Of a DNA stretch of 64,000 nt, positions 1 to 11,221 are shown piece after piece (position 1 is the stretch's first letter; every line of letters begins with the position of its first letter). The notes below the pieces were generated by a model that did not search any database, had not been told where the DNA came from, and saw only the letters and a list, made by a program, of their open reading frames with translations. This DNA is from Rhodeus uyekii (lineage: Eukaryota; Chordata; Actinopteri; Cypriniformes; Acheilognathidae). A program made the translations under genes and the position numbers. The DNA is taken from contig JAWRVZ010000052.1 in assembly GCA_037043235.1 (NCBI GenBank), positions 124,001-188,000 on the forward strand, written 5' to 3'.

Positions 1-1697
1 TTGTTCAGCTGATTGAGAACAACTTTTTCAATGATCTTGCCAATGAAAGGTAGATTTGAGATTGGTCTGTAATTGCTCAATATGATGTTGTCCAGATTGC
101 TCTTTTTCAGAAGGGGCTTAACAACTGCAGTTTTTAGGGAATTTGGAAAAGTCCCAGAAAGAAGTGAGGCATTTACCACTTCTAGGATATCTGCTTCTAA
201 ACAGTTAAACACGCTTTTGAAAAAAGATGTGGGAAGTATGTCAAGGGCGCAGGTTGATGTTTTAAGGTGCCAAAATTTTACCATCAATTGCTTCGAAAAC
301 AGACATAATAGCTACTTTCTGAGATTGTGGTCTGATCTGTTTTACCCCAGTGCAGCTCAAGGATGTGCTGATCGCCTTTCTGATATTATTTATTTTCTCA
401 GAGAAGAAGGAAGCAAACTCACAGCATTTGCTGTCTGAGAGCATTTCACTGGGAATCTGCCTTGGGGGATTTGTTAGTCTCTCTACAGTAGCAAAAAGAG
501 TGCGGGTGTTGTTTAAGTTTCTGTTTATAATATTTGAGAAGAAGGTCTGCCTAGCTTTGCCTAGTTCCACATTGAAAGCATGAAGGTTATCTTTATAGAT
601 GTTATAGTGTATTTCAAGATTTGTCTTTCGCCACATGCGCTCAGCTTTTCTGCATTTTCTTTTCATATTTTGCACTGCTGTTGAATTCCTCCAGGGTGAT
701 TTTTGTCTGCCACTCTTCTTCCTGACTTTCACAGGAGCAATGTTATCAATAACATTCTGAACTTTTGAGTTAAAAGAATCAAGAAGAAAATCAACAGAGT
801 CTGCAGATATGCTTGGTGTTAAAGATATAGCCTTCATAAACAGAGCACTAGTATTCTCATTTAAGCATCGCTTTTTGACCGAGATAGATCTAGCTTCAAC
901 AGTCGGAGAGATCAATATATCAAAGAAAATACAGAAATGATCTGATAGAGCTACATCCTTAATGACAATGGATGAGATGTTTAGACCCTTACTGATAATT
1001 AAATCTAGTGTATGTCCTCGATTGTGTGTGGGTCTATGTACATGCTGAGTCAGATCAAAAGTATTCAAAACTGTTAGAATTTCTTTTGCCATTTTGGATT
1101 CTGCATTTTCTATGTGGATGTTAAAGTCCCCAAGACAGTCAAACTCTGAGGAAGTTGCTGATAACAGTTCTGTAAAGTCCTCCACAAAGGCTGGAGAGTA
1201 TTTTGGAGGCCTGTAAATGACTAAAAGTAGAATGCGAGGAGCACCTTTTAACACAATACCCAAATATTCAAAAGACAAGTAATCACCAAATGACACTTGC
1301 TTGCATTGATAGACATCTTTAAATAGAGCAGCTTCACCTCCACCTCTCCTAACAGCTCTGCAGACACTCATAAAAGTAAAGTTAGGAGGGGCTGTTTCAT
1401 TCAGGATTGTTGAACTGCAACTGTCTTCAAGCCATGTTTCATTTAGAAGCATAAAATCTAGATTGTTTGTGGTTATTAAATCATTGACTAGAAGTGATTT
1501 ATTTTTAAGTGAAGGGATGTTTAAAAGTGCTAACTTAACAGTCTTACTTTCTGTCTCTACAGTAATCTTAGTTTGGCGTGTAATATGCAACAGATTAAGT
1601 GGGTTTGTCAAACGGTTTGAGAAGGCCTTTGGCTTTCTATCACGTAATAAAACTGAAATAGCGAAAGCAACAGGCACACTGGGTTGCTTGTTCTGTA
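1..1697 (-). pseudogene. CR1/L2-type LINE ORF2 (endonuclease and start of RT), cut by window edge
   Basis: On the minus strand the open frame carries an apurinic-type endonuclease domain. Visible motifs are LLNETWLED, a YRPP block, GDFNIHI, a TLDLI segment and ALSDHF, which are the order and motifs of the EEP nuclease of CR1/L2/Jockey non-LTR retrotransposons. The frame stops at 262. Beyond it the reverse-transcriptase entry block (NYRPISNLPFIGKIIEK) is still readable in another frame between about 130 and 10, so the copy has a frameshift near 240-290 and continues off the left edge. The apparent start at 1755 lies inside an inserted SINE tail, so the real ORF2 start is lost or lies elsewhere. 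The element would nick target DNA and reverse-transcribe its RNA; this copy is inactive. Confidence 0.85.
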
Positions 1698-1985
1698 AAG
1701 AAGAAGAAGAAGAAGAAGAAATGTTACATTTATATAGCGCTTTTCCAGAGCTCAAAGCGCTTCACATAGTATGGGGGAATCTCCACAACCACCACCAATG
1801 TGCAGCATCCACCTGGATGATGCGACGGCAGCCATATTGCGCCAGAACACTCACCACACACCAGCTTATTGGTGGAGAGGAGACAGAGTGATGAAGCCAA
1901 TTAGAGTAAGGGGGGATTATTAGCTTCAGTGGGCAACCAGTCTTAGGCTACAGGGTGATATGGCAGCCATTTGACAAAGTCACTG
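1697..1985 (-). mobile_element. SINE3-like (5S rRNA-derived) element with CR1-like tail, internally deleted
   Basis: Read on the minus strand, the segment opens with a 5S-rRNA-like block (GGCTGCCATATCACCCTG, then GGTTGCCCACTGAAGCTAA). It continues with a body about visiting sequence CTGGTGTGTGGTGAG and ends in the tail AAGCGCTTTGAG..AAAGCGCTATATAAATG followed by a (TTC)n run. This is the layout known for the zebrafish 5S-derived SINE3 and its LINE-like tail. The stretch expected between the 5S block and the body is short, so an internal deletion is inferred. It sits between ORF1 and ORF2 of the LINE. A second tail copy is at 14036-14120. Confidence 0.7.
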
Positions 1986-2011
1986 TTATCATAGCGGGGA
2001 CCCAACACACA

Positions 2012-3613
2012 TCACTGAGAGCTTTTATCAGTTGTTTTTGGTTCACCTAGAACAGATGGAGGATGGTGAGGGCCCTGGCGTTGTGGTAGCGGCCGAAGAG
2101 CTCTCGCAGGAGGAATGGGAGGTCGAGCTGGGCCCACAGGCTTTGGTGGTTGTGGAGCTCGTCGCTTTTTTGTTGATGTCTGGGGGCTCGCAGCAAAAGA
2201 GTGGGCGAGTTTGGTTCCAGCATACACCAGTTCCTCCATTTTCTCAGAGAAACACAGCAGGGGGGATGCTGGGGAGAGGGATAAAGTATCCGGTGAGAGA
2301 GGATGTTGCTCTGGTGTTACTGGTGGCTCTAATATGTTGTCCTGGCCCTGGCTGTTTTCCTGAAAGTCATCCTTGGCTGCTGAAACTTGGAGCAGTTCTA
2401 ACACATCACTGTCTATCGGTGAGCTCTCTGGGCAAGGTTCAGTCAGGATTGTGTCCGTGAACAGTGGTTGTTGTGGCTGCGTGGTGTTATCGCTGTCCTT
2501 GTGGGATGTGTCAGCCGCATGTCCATTCAGGTGCTGAAATGAAGTCCTGTGGTCAGCTGTACTCTGTCCAGGTGTGTTTGTGCCATTAAGATTAGGTGGA
2601 TTTGCACACACTGCTGAAGGATGATGGAGGGAGAAGTAGATATTGTCCTTTAGCACTCTTGAGCCCAGTTTGTTTGGGCGCAGGCCATCATGTGTGAACA
2701 ACTGTCTCTGACTCCAGAACAGATTGAAGTTGTCGATGAAATTCAGTCCCTTTAAGTTGCAGGTTTTTTGCAGCCATGTATTAAGCCCAAGCAAACGTGT
2801 AAATCTATTTGTTCCTCTTGCTGGGAGTGGTCCACTGATGAACGACTGAACTTTTAGACTTCTGAGCATTTCAAAAAGTTCATTGAAATCCCTTTTAAGG
2901 AGTTCTGACTGCTCCTTCCGAATATCATTCTTTCCCACGTGGATGATTAGTCGGTTTGCAGTTTTATATTTCATCAGAATGCTCTTAAGTTCCCTGTTTA
3001 CATCGGAAACTGTTGCTTGTGGAAGGCAGCATGTAGTTGTATCCCTGCTGCTAATATTTCTGATAATAGAGTCACCCACTATCAGAGTCCTGGGCTCGGC
3101 TGCTCTAAGAGCTGAGTGTCGCTGTCTGCTCCACCTTGAGCGGCAGTTAGCATCGGTGTTAGCTGCTGGCTGATTTGATCTGTGTCCGATCATGTTTGGG
3201 GATTCCTCAACCACATTCATCATGTCTGGAGATTCCTCACTCACATTCATTAACACTTCAAATCTGTTCTCCAGATGTATTGGCGGTGGTAGGGAGCTAG
3301 TGTTTGGGGTAGAGGACGCTACAAAATGCGATACTCGTGACAATCTGATGTCTCGAGTGCCTTTGGGTCTCGCTCCCTGTTTGTGCCATCGATTAGTATG
3401 TTGATCAATTTCGGCACTCAGTATGGCCTGTTTAGGAGCATTAGATTCATGGGACTCACCGGCTGTGTGCTGGGGACGTCCATGATGAAGCTCTGTTGTG
3501 TGTTCCGTCTGGTTTGGTAGTCCCACAAGTAGCTTTGTTTCAAGAACTGCAATCCTTTGTAGAAGTCTGTGGCAGTTTGTGCAGCAGGTAGATTCTTCAA
3601 CCAGAGGAGGCAT
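2012..3613 (-). CDS. CR1/L2-type LINE ORF1 with SGNH/esterase domain
   Basis: An uninterrupted 533-residue frame on the minus strand. The N-terminus has a paired-cysteine motif (CCTNCHRLLQR) followed by a probable short coiled coil. The centre has a GDSL/SGNH-hydrolase-like domain: block I reads IVGDSIIRNI (about residue 180), a glycine/asparagine block reads IIHVGKNDIR, and the C-terminal catalytic block reads HDGLRPNKLGSRVL. The tail is low-complexity and Pro-rich. An esterase-bearing ORF1 is typical of CR1 and L2 LINEs of fish (for example ZfL2-like elements). Here the usual GxND block is GKND. It lies upstream of ORF2 in the same orientation, so the two form one element. The frame is intact although ORF2 is broken, so the protein could still be made if transcribed. 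Confidence 0.85.
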   Translation of the reverse strand: MPPLVEESTCCTNCHRLLQRIAVLETKLLVGLPNQTEHTTELHHGRPQHTAGESHESNAPKQAILSAEIDQHTNRWHKQGARPKGTRDIRLSRVSHFVASSTPNTSSLPPPIHLENRFEVLMNVSEESPDMMNVVEESPNMIGHRSNQPAANTDANCRSRWSRQRHSALRAAEPRTLIVGDSIIRNISSRDTTTCCLPQATVSDVNRELKSILMKYKTANRLIIHVGKNDIRKEQSELLKRDFNELFEMLRSLKVQSFISGPLPARGTNRFTRLLGLNTWLQKTCNLKGLNFIDNFNLFWSQRQLFTHDGLRPNKLGSRVLKDNIYFSLHHPSAVCANPPNLNGTNTPGQSTADHRTSFQHLNGHAADTSHKDSDNTTQPQQPLFTDTILTEPCPESSPIDSDVLELLQVSAAKDDFQENSQGQDNILEPPVTPEQHPLSPDTLSLSPASPLLCFSEKMEELVYAGTKLAHSFAASPQTSTKKRRAPQPPKPVGPARPPIPPARALRPLPQRQGPHHPPSVLGEPKTTDKSSQ

Positions 3614-6500
3614 ATTATTTAGTGTAGGCAGCTGTGTTTATCCTCCTCTTCACCTTCCCTTTCTTTCCCCATTATGGTTCATTGCTATATCCCTCATCCT
3701 TATCATGTCTTCCATTTTCATCCTTCCCTTACTTGCTTTTTCTCTCTTTCTACTTCCTATCTTTCTAACCCCTCTTCTAGTTCTGCCTGATTCTTCCACA
3801 TCTATCTGCCCATCCTTAACATTCCATCCTCCTCCTTGGCCTCGTCATGGATTCTCGTCAAAAGTCTCCTATCCCCACAATAGTTGTTTAGCCCTTGCCC
3901 AAGGGCCTATGCTCTGCTCTGAATATTATATTATTGTTTTACACCCGCCTTCATCTATTGCCCCTAAATAAATCTTTGGTTGTGATTTGATAAAGTTAAA
4001 ACGTGTGCAGTTCTTTTTTTTATATCCAAAACTTTTCCAAAAATCCTGGTTTCTCCCCTAAATCTACTAAAATCCCTCTCTCAGGTACCCATGCCCCTTT
4101 GTACCCTATCACTTGGACCAGTTATCTGTAATGTATTTGTTTTTGCTGCACTGCTTGTTTTACCCCTTTATCCATGCACATTATAAAATGTCCACAAATA
4201 AAAAATGTCCACTTTATCCACAAATAAAGTGGTTGACCCTATCTAATAGTTAATTTGGCATCCCCCAATGCCCCAATAATGGCTCAAACAATAATCCCTT
4301 CTTTCCGTTTTTTCCCTTCGATTTTTTCTTAGGTAGTCTACTAAATATATTGTTTTTGTGATCAGGATGGCTAGTCCTACTAATGCCCCTAACAAACTCC
4401 TATTCTCTCACAACATGTTTAACCTTAGCGAGTGCAATTCGAATTGTCAGAGTTTTCTGTGTGGTATTCTGTTTTTATCTGCACAATCAATCCTCCCCCT
4501 TTACTGCAGGACCACTCTGGTCTACTGTAGCGTTCTGGATGGGGGATCAGTTGCTTCAAGGCATGTCCAGGTGTCTCCTGTGAATGAGACCTTTACTATT
4601 GTTGTTAGTGATAACATCTTCTCCTCGGGCTCATTTTCCTTCTTTGTGACCTGTGGAAAGTTTATGTGGGCTGAGTGCTGATCTGGTCCCTATCTGATGC
4701 TCTTCTGTTTTCTTAACAGCATTTTCATTAGTCTTGATTGTATTCACTATCTCAACATTTCTTAGGTCTTTGGAAAGCACTCAACCCACTGTGTTCAAGT
4801 TAAAAGTTTCAAGGCAACATTTAATACTTTTGATACAAAATAAGCTCCATGATGATAATCTGTAAAGAAAGTTAAAAGTTATTCGCTGCGCAAATGTGGC
4901 ACTGTTGTTTCTTGGTGCCACAACAATATTAACCTAGGTTTTGACCAGGAAACTTATTCCAATTCATCCACGGTCATTATTTTACTTGGGCATATTTTGC
5001 CCTGTAGGCCCACATTTTAAATTCAAATACAGCTATTTTGGCAAAAGTTTGATTTGCCTTAGTATCTCTTCAGACACCATCTCTTCACTCTATTCATACT
5101 CATTCACACTCACACTGGCCATTTTCTCTGAGTCTGCTGATCAGCTGGTTCCGATCTAAATGGGGCACATACAAGTTTAGATGTGTACTTCCACAAAATC
5201 TGAACACAACTTCGTCAACCTTCGTCAAACCAAAATCAGTCATAATTTTTCTCCTATTTTTGCATGCAGTGTTCGTGAATAAGGTTTTCCTCAACCATCA
5301 TCAAAGAATTCCCTTTTAAACCATTTTTCTCTTCACTTGGTCACCCAATCTCGCTCTCGTTCTCGTTCAACACTCCGCACAAGTTATTATAGTTTTACAC
5401 TGCCATGAATCATTTTATATACTGCCTCCAGGGATAATGATATACAAATCTTAGACGTCTTCAAATATAAGATATAACATTTTAAACATGTGCATTCTTC
5501 TTATATACTTATCAATTTATTATCTTATTTTTCTTAACTCCTCCTGTATCTTAAATTTTCCTCTTCTATATATTGCCTTTTATATAATCAATCTGTTATC
5601 TCTTTATTTGCCTTTGCACAAGTATAATTTTATAGCATAAGCATATGGACCACTAGGTGAACATAGGATGAATCTCCACTTCTATGGTAAAGGCACAGGA
5701 GGGTCAGTAAGATATATGTGGTAAAACTTGGACCACTGATCATATTAAAACTATAAAAACTCTGTACCATCTTAATGCACCATTTGTGAAAATACCTGTA
5801 TCTTCTCTGAAGTTCACAAGAAAGTTTTCTTAATGTGCCAGTAAGTCATAATTCAATAAAGACAAAGCAATTGAATGTGACAATTCACCTGAAATATTTA
5901 TTTAAAAACATGTTTGAAATCTTTTCCATCCCAGACACGATACCAGCAGCACAATCTTATAGTGTAAAACCAACTTTATACTAGCACAGTATTCGATATT
6001 ATTTGACCTAAATTGAAACATTTCACATGAATTTTGTCTCATGAATTGATTGTCTGCTGTTTACCTTTAACTGGTTTCTGCATTTATTTAGATATGTCAT
6101 TCCAAAGTATATCCCCTTGTAGCTTTTCCTCCATTCCTAAAAAACTAAAATCCTTTTATTTGTGGCACATAAAAACTAAATGTGGAAGGGAAAAAATAAA
6201 AGTATTCGATATTTTATTGTATAGATATTTTATTTTTTTAATCATTTGTCATTTGAAAGGCAAATTATGGTAACCAAAATTAGTTTTCTCTGTAGGTGGG
6301 TCCTCTGTTCCAACTATATTATTATTGTTAAAGTAAAAGCTATTCGAAAATGGTTAATTATAAAATGTATGAGGCATAGTTAAAAGAGATTTTCTTTAAC
6401 ATTTTGTTCATTACTGATGATTGACATGACATGTACATTTTACATCTGGCAGACTCTTTCATTCAAGGTGGCTAGGAGCACTCAAGGAGCACATTAACTC
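3614..6500. other. No gene recognised; AT/pyrimidine-rich sequence
   Basis: The first bases after 3613 are probably the LINE 5' UTR. The rest is pyrimidine-rich (3640-4350), then AT-rich. Several AATAAA-like words occur (for example near 3967, 4196 and 4224). An open frame of 107 codons at 4358-4681 has no motif I recognise. I see no splice-consistent exons and no terminal repeats. Confidence 0.4.
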
Positions 6501-6507
6501 AGTTCTT

Positions 6508-6582
6508 GCTTTCCCTGGGATCGAACCCAAGACCATGACGTCGTAAACACATTTGCTCTACTGATTGAGCTACACGAAAGCC
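6508..6582 (-). repeat. tRNA-like unit (degenerate tRNA or SINE head)
   Basis: Read on the minus strand, it has box A-like TAGCTCAATCAGTAGAGC and box B-like GGTTCGATCCC. A six-base-pair acceptor stem (GCTTTC with GAAAGC) and a D stem (GCTC/GAGC) are visible. The anticodon stem is imperfect and the loop would give TTA, a stop-reading anticodon, so a working tRNA is unlikely. Either a tRNA pseudogene or the head of a tRNA-derived SINE. Confidence 0.55.
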
Positions 6583-6744
6583 TTGCAAGTGCGTTAGCAG
6601 GTTTAGCAGAGGTCTATAGAGGAAAATTTGATCCAATTGCATAAATATTGTGTACTTCTGAAGTTCTCTATAAGAGGAGGAAAATGAAGAATAAATATCT
6701 GGCAGAACTAAACTGCATGCAGGGAAGACATGATGCTAGGTGAT

Positions 6745-6822
6745 GTTATCCCTGGGAGCGAACCCGCGACCTTGCCAATGAAAGCACTGACGCCCTCCTG
6801 ACTGAGCTACAAGACAGCTGCC
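6745..6822 (-). repeat. Second tRNA-like unit, same strand, about 240 bp away
   Basis: Minus-strand box A-like TAGCTCAGTCAGGAGGGC and box B-like GGTTCGCTCCC at tRNA spacing. The acceptor stem does not pair well. The same orientation and close spacing to the 6508-6582 unit suggest two members of one tRNA-derived repeat family. Confidence 0.5.
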
Positions 6823-7409
6823 ATGATGCTGTCGGCAAAACATCTCCTACTTTTGACACCTGTGGAAAGTATGTGCTTGCGTGGAATAAAGCAAGGTATG
6901 GTAACGTAAATTAACCGAGTGAAAGGCCTCGAATGCCGAAATGGGTTCACTTCAAAGAGCTGAAAAAAACTGAAGACTTCAAAAGCTTTGACTTCAAAGA
7001 CTGAACTGTTGTTTATTGCAACGTTGAGCCGATCAACCAATCACAGGCGTTTATGTTGAGCTACCGAATGCACACAGACGTGCTTGATTGGCTGTTGACT
7101 ACTTGACAATGCTCAGTGGAAACACGATTGGTACTGCGCACGTGCGAAAACGCAAATTGTATTCTGCGACCACTTCCTCTTATTTTACGACAGCTTCGTA
7201 CCTGCACGATTTGTACTACGCATGTGCACGCTTTATAGTGACGTCATTTGGTGGTGAGGGACAATATGGATTTTTATACGTTTTATGATGGAATGCAAGA
7301 ATTTCTTTCAAAGGGAAAAATTCCTGACAACTTTACACAGCGTCGGAAGATGACATGGGCGTTCATTGTGATTATTCAATTAATAATGATTTCAAGGACT
7401 GAGAGAATT

Positions 7410-10400
7410 TATAATGGGAGAAAGAGGTCTGTTCAGTGCCACATTAACTCTCGGACTGGCAAAGCCAGTATGGAGTAGCATAGCTTTAAGGTGTATTTGG
7501 AACCAGAAATGTGAGATGGGGTGGTTGGAATCATCTATGAAGATTGGGTCAGATGGTAGTTTGACCTGTGAGTTTCTAAAATGGAGGTAGGCTGAGAGGG
7601 TTTGATATGGCTGGATTGGTGATGGAAGATTGCAGATGTAGATGAAGTGGCCTTTTCTTGTTAGGTTGGTCTTGCTTTGTTTGATGAAAATAAGAGATGG
7701 TTTCTTCGTCCAGTACTGGCAAGTCAGAAATTGTAGGATGTATGTGGCGAGCAGGGCGGGGTCGAGGGACCGTGAGAACGTCACGAGAGCCGGTGGCTTG
7801 ATTGGTAATGAGCGCCACCTGCGAAGCCACCAGTGTCTCTCGTCTCACGGAGGAGCAGAGACTTAAAAGGAGGAGCGACGACAGTGAAGACGAGAGATGA
7901 CCAGGCCTGGACTTTATGTTATGTTTTGTGTGGGCGGCAGTCGGCCGCGAGGGGCTTCCGCCATTACTTTCAGTTTGTATTTATGTTTTATTTTCATCAT
8001 TAAAGTGTGTTAAATGTCTGCCGGTTCCCGCCTCCTTCCTCCCTGAACATTTAACTCCGTTACAATGTACTTTTGGGTTAAAGCTGGATGTGACGGTGAG
8101 TTCAGAGCATCTGAGGAATCCGAAAGCCCAGGATGAACATAGCATCACTGCTGCGGCAGTGGGATAATTTTCCCTTGGCTGACTCCTGCGGGAGTGTCAC
8201 TTCTGCGGCAGAGGATAATTCGAGAGGCCTTGCTCCTGCAAGGCAGTGGATAATTAGAGAGAACTGGCTGAGCGTGGCTGCTGTGGCAGTGGAGGATTGA
8301 GATACCTGGCTCCTGCGGGAGCGTCACTGCTGTGACAATGGAAAGCAGTGGCCATGAAGTTGTAAGTGGGGAGGAGCTGATGCTTAACAGAGTTTGAAAA
8401 GCTTGTTTGATGTGCGATCTGTTTGATCTGATGTGGCTCTTGAAAGCTTCTGAAGACCAGCAGCGCAATGCTTGTATTTGCTGTTGGGAAAGGCCTTTTG
8501 TGCAGTCGTGGTTGCTGTGCCTATGCGAAATGAATGGCTGGATAAATGGTCTATTGAGAATCCGGTTTGGAGTAGCGTAGCTTTAAGAAGTTTGGAACCA
8601 AAACGTTTAATGGGTTGGAATCGTCTATGGAGAGTGGGTCGAATGGGAGTTTTGCTTGCGAGTTTCTGAAATGGAGGTAGGCTAGGAAGATTTGATATGG
8701 TTGGATTGGTGATGGAAGATTAGAGATGTAGGTGAAATGGTGTTTCTTCGTTTGATGAAGTAAGAAAAGTTGGAATTTGTAGGATGTAATTTTGGGTTAA
8801 AGCTGGATGTGATGGTGAGTTATGAGCATCTGAGGGAACCGAAAAGCCAGTATGGGGATAGCTTCACTGCTGCGGCAGTGGGATAATTTCCCCTTGGCTA
8901 ACTCCTGCGGGAGTATCGGGGAACATCATTGCTGCAGCAATGGAGGTGGCAGTGGAATAATTTCCATTTGAACCGAGCTCATGAGGGAGTGGAGGTGCAT
9001 CGCTGCTGCGGTAGTAGAGAACGTCCTCTGGAAGCTTATCACATGCTGGATGATGGAGATTGTCTCTTTCCTCATGTTCTGTCTCTGTGGCAGTGAAAGC
9101 CATTTCTGGAGAGACTGATTTGATTGAATGTATCTCTTGGCTTCCGATGACCTGCGGCCCAGTGCTTGGATCTGTTAGTTTTAGAACAAAACATGTGATG
9201 GGGGGGTTGAAGTCGTCTGGGTCGGATGTGAGTTTGGCCTGATCTCTTAAATGAAAGTAGGCTACGAGGGATTGTTGTTGTTCGTGGAAGTTAAAGGCCT
9301 TTATGGTTTGTTTTACCTTACTTTCGTCATGCAGCGCTGACGGGTCAGAATATGGATGGATTTGGATTAAGGTTGGATGTGATTGAATCTGAGGAACTGA
9401 AGCCAATATGGCTCCATCATGGCGTTGAGTGGTCGGACAACATTTGGGCAGAGGGAAGTAGATTTCACCTAGGTAACCCATGGTGAAGCTGGCTTGGAGG
9501 TTCTTGGTGTTGTTGAAATGCAATACAAATCGGTGGTGGTGGATTGAGACAATGTGAAGCAGATTATATGTGGAGTGGAAAGTCTTGAACTCTTCCACTC
9601 CACATGTAATCTTCCAAATGAGTGGTTTGAAGAGAAAAAGGCTTGAAGAATGGAAATTTAAAGGCGTTGAGAAATATCAACTCTGAATATTGATATACTG
9701 GTTGGGAATGGGTGGCAGCAGACTTAACTTCAGTGAGGATTTGTGTTTTACTGTTGTTGGTGACAAGGGTGGTTCCAAGCAGGAGTGTTTGTGGAATGGC
9801 ATGAGCATTGCAGAGAACAGGATGAAAGGAGATTTAGCATGGTGGAGAGAATTAGGTGGAAAAAAGGCCAGGGCCGAAGCCACTTGCGGAGGCAACCTCA
9901 CGCTTGGGTTGACGCCTGGAGAGAGACAGAAGGGGTTAGAAAGGGAAGATAAAACAGTGTTTGGGCCTGCACCGCTAGCGGAGACAGCCTCACGCTAGAA
10001 CCGTTTGGTAGGGCTGCAGGTCAAAAATAAGGGAAAGGTTAGGTACGTGCGTCTGTGCTGAGCCTGCAGCGCTGGCGGAGGCAAGCTCACGCTTGGAGGG
10101 CGCCGTGTGTCACTAAAGGCTGGCATGAGGTGCAGTGCTGGAAACCTGCAGTGTGCTGCTGCTGCGACTTAACGCTTGAAGATCTGGTCTTGCAAGGGAG
10201 AGAGATGAAGATTTAAGGAGCGAAGGTTTGAGGCATTTTGAAGGTGGAGTGGATTTGGAGATGGTACAGCTGACTGGAGCGAGATCTATATTCTAGTTAG
10301 TTTTGCTTTGGTCGTTCTCCTTTCACTATTGATGCAAGTGCTGAGGTGTCGTAGGAAGTTGAGTAAGAAGATGGCGGATGTCTTGATGGTGGAGGTGAGT

Positions 10401-10600
10401 GTAAGCCTCGACATCATAGGGTGCAATGACCGCGTTGTTGATGTTGGAAGCTCAGTTGCAGTGTTTTGTTGAGCTTGGGAGCTCCTTTCATCAGTGGGAT
10501 ACAGCAAAGGAACTTGAGAGAGGAAGTTTTCATCATCAAACCGGTACATCGCAATCTTGGACATTGTGGCGATAAGGCGGGGCATCACATGATCGCCTGC
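7410..10600. repeat. Degenerate direct-repeat array with hairpin-rich modules
   Basis: A module beginning near 7470 (landmarks ATGGAGGTAGGCT, TTGATATGG, TGGATTGGTGATGGAAGATT) recurs near 8550 and, more diverged, near 9105. A second module (TTTGGGTTAAAGCTGGATGTGA, then CACTGCTGCGGCAGTGGGATAATT) occurs at about 8067, 8785 and, degenerate, 9360. Modules with CGCTxGCGGAGGCA and CTCACGCTTGG recur at about 9890, 9970 and 10070. Short hairpin-forming words are concentrated between 8140 and 9010. On the minus strand open frames run through parts (8864-9598, 244 codons), but no known protein is recognised. Confidence 0.6.
7743..8064 (+). mobile_element. Solo LTR with 5-bp TSD ATGTA
   Basis: The segment starts TGTGGCGAGC and ends CTCCGTTACA, the TG..CA boundaries of an LTR, and is flanked by ATGTA at 7738-7742 and 8065-8069. 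The repeat module it interrupts exists uninterrupted near 8780 (GGATGTAATTTTGGG), giving an internal empty site that confirms both boundaries. A TATA-like CTTAAAAGG and a polyadenylation-like CATTAAAG lie inside in plus orientation. No internal domain is present, so it is a solo LTR, probably of a Gypsy-type element (5-bp TSD). Confidence 0.85.
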
Positions 10601-11213
10601 TAAATTCCAACACGTTGGCTGGCACTGAGCCAGAGAAAGCTCTTAACACTTGTTGCTATTCAGTGTTTTAAATCTCTTGAAGATTATTTAGACATCTAAA
10701 TATATACGCAAGTAATAACAAAACACCACTATGGTTTGTAAAATACGCTGATTTCCATAAGTAAATAACCTTTCAATTATAAAATTGACAGGGGAGTTTA
10801 ATTTATATCAGATGCATGTTTCATATTTAATGACTAAACACACTTACTAACCTGTTGAAACTCGGAATATCAAAATTGACGAAAGTTCACAAATTTATTG
10901 GCCAAATTTATTAAACCCCAAGCAGGGGATCATCCAAGTATCATAGAATTATAAGATATTATCAATTATTATATTATATTATCATAGACTTAAGGATTGA
11001 GGACAGTGAAGGCAGTGAATAACTTTGAAATAAGAAGTGCATATGGTTTATTTTCCAGTGGGTCAACTTAATAGCTGGTTAAGTTGAATCATCAAGGCAG
11101 TGTTGGCAATAAGTTCTTGATTCTTGTGTGGGCGGCTGAGCACGCGATCAGACTGTAATGAGCGCGATCTGAAAGCAGCCGTGCGCACTACTGCTTGAGC
11201 TGGCAGCGCATTA
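10601..11213. other. No gene recognised
   Basis: AT-rich sequence between the repeat array and the hAT element. No ORF, terminal repeat or splice-like exon is seen. Confidence 0.4.
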
Positions 11214-11221
11214 GTTTAAAA

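Noticed and set aside
2032..2460. Plus-strand ORFs over the LINE ORF1
   Set aside because: Shadows of the 533-codon minus-strand ORF1.
4358..4681. 107-codon ORF as a retroviral envelope fragment
   Set aside because: A few Cys residues only; no fusion peptide, furin site or LTR pair nearby.
6508..6582. Functional tRNA gene
   Set aside because: Anticodon stem mismatched and anticodon TTA would read a stop codon.
8864..9598. 244-codon minus-strand ORF
   Set aside because: Runs through the hairpin repeat array; kept only as a finding since no protein family is recognised.
7410..10600. CRISPR-like array
   Set aside because: Repeats are long, diverged and without regular unique spacers; this is vertebrate DNA.
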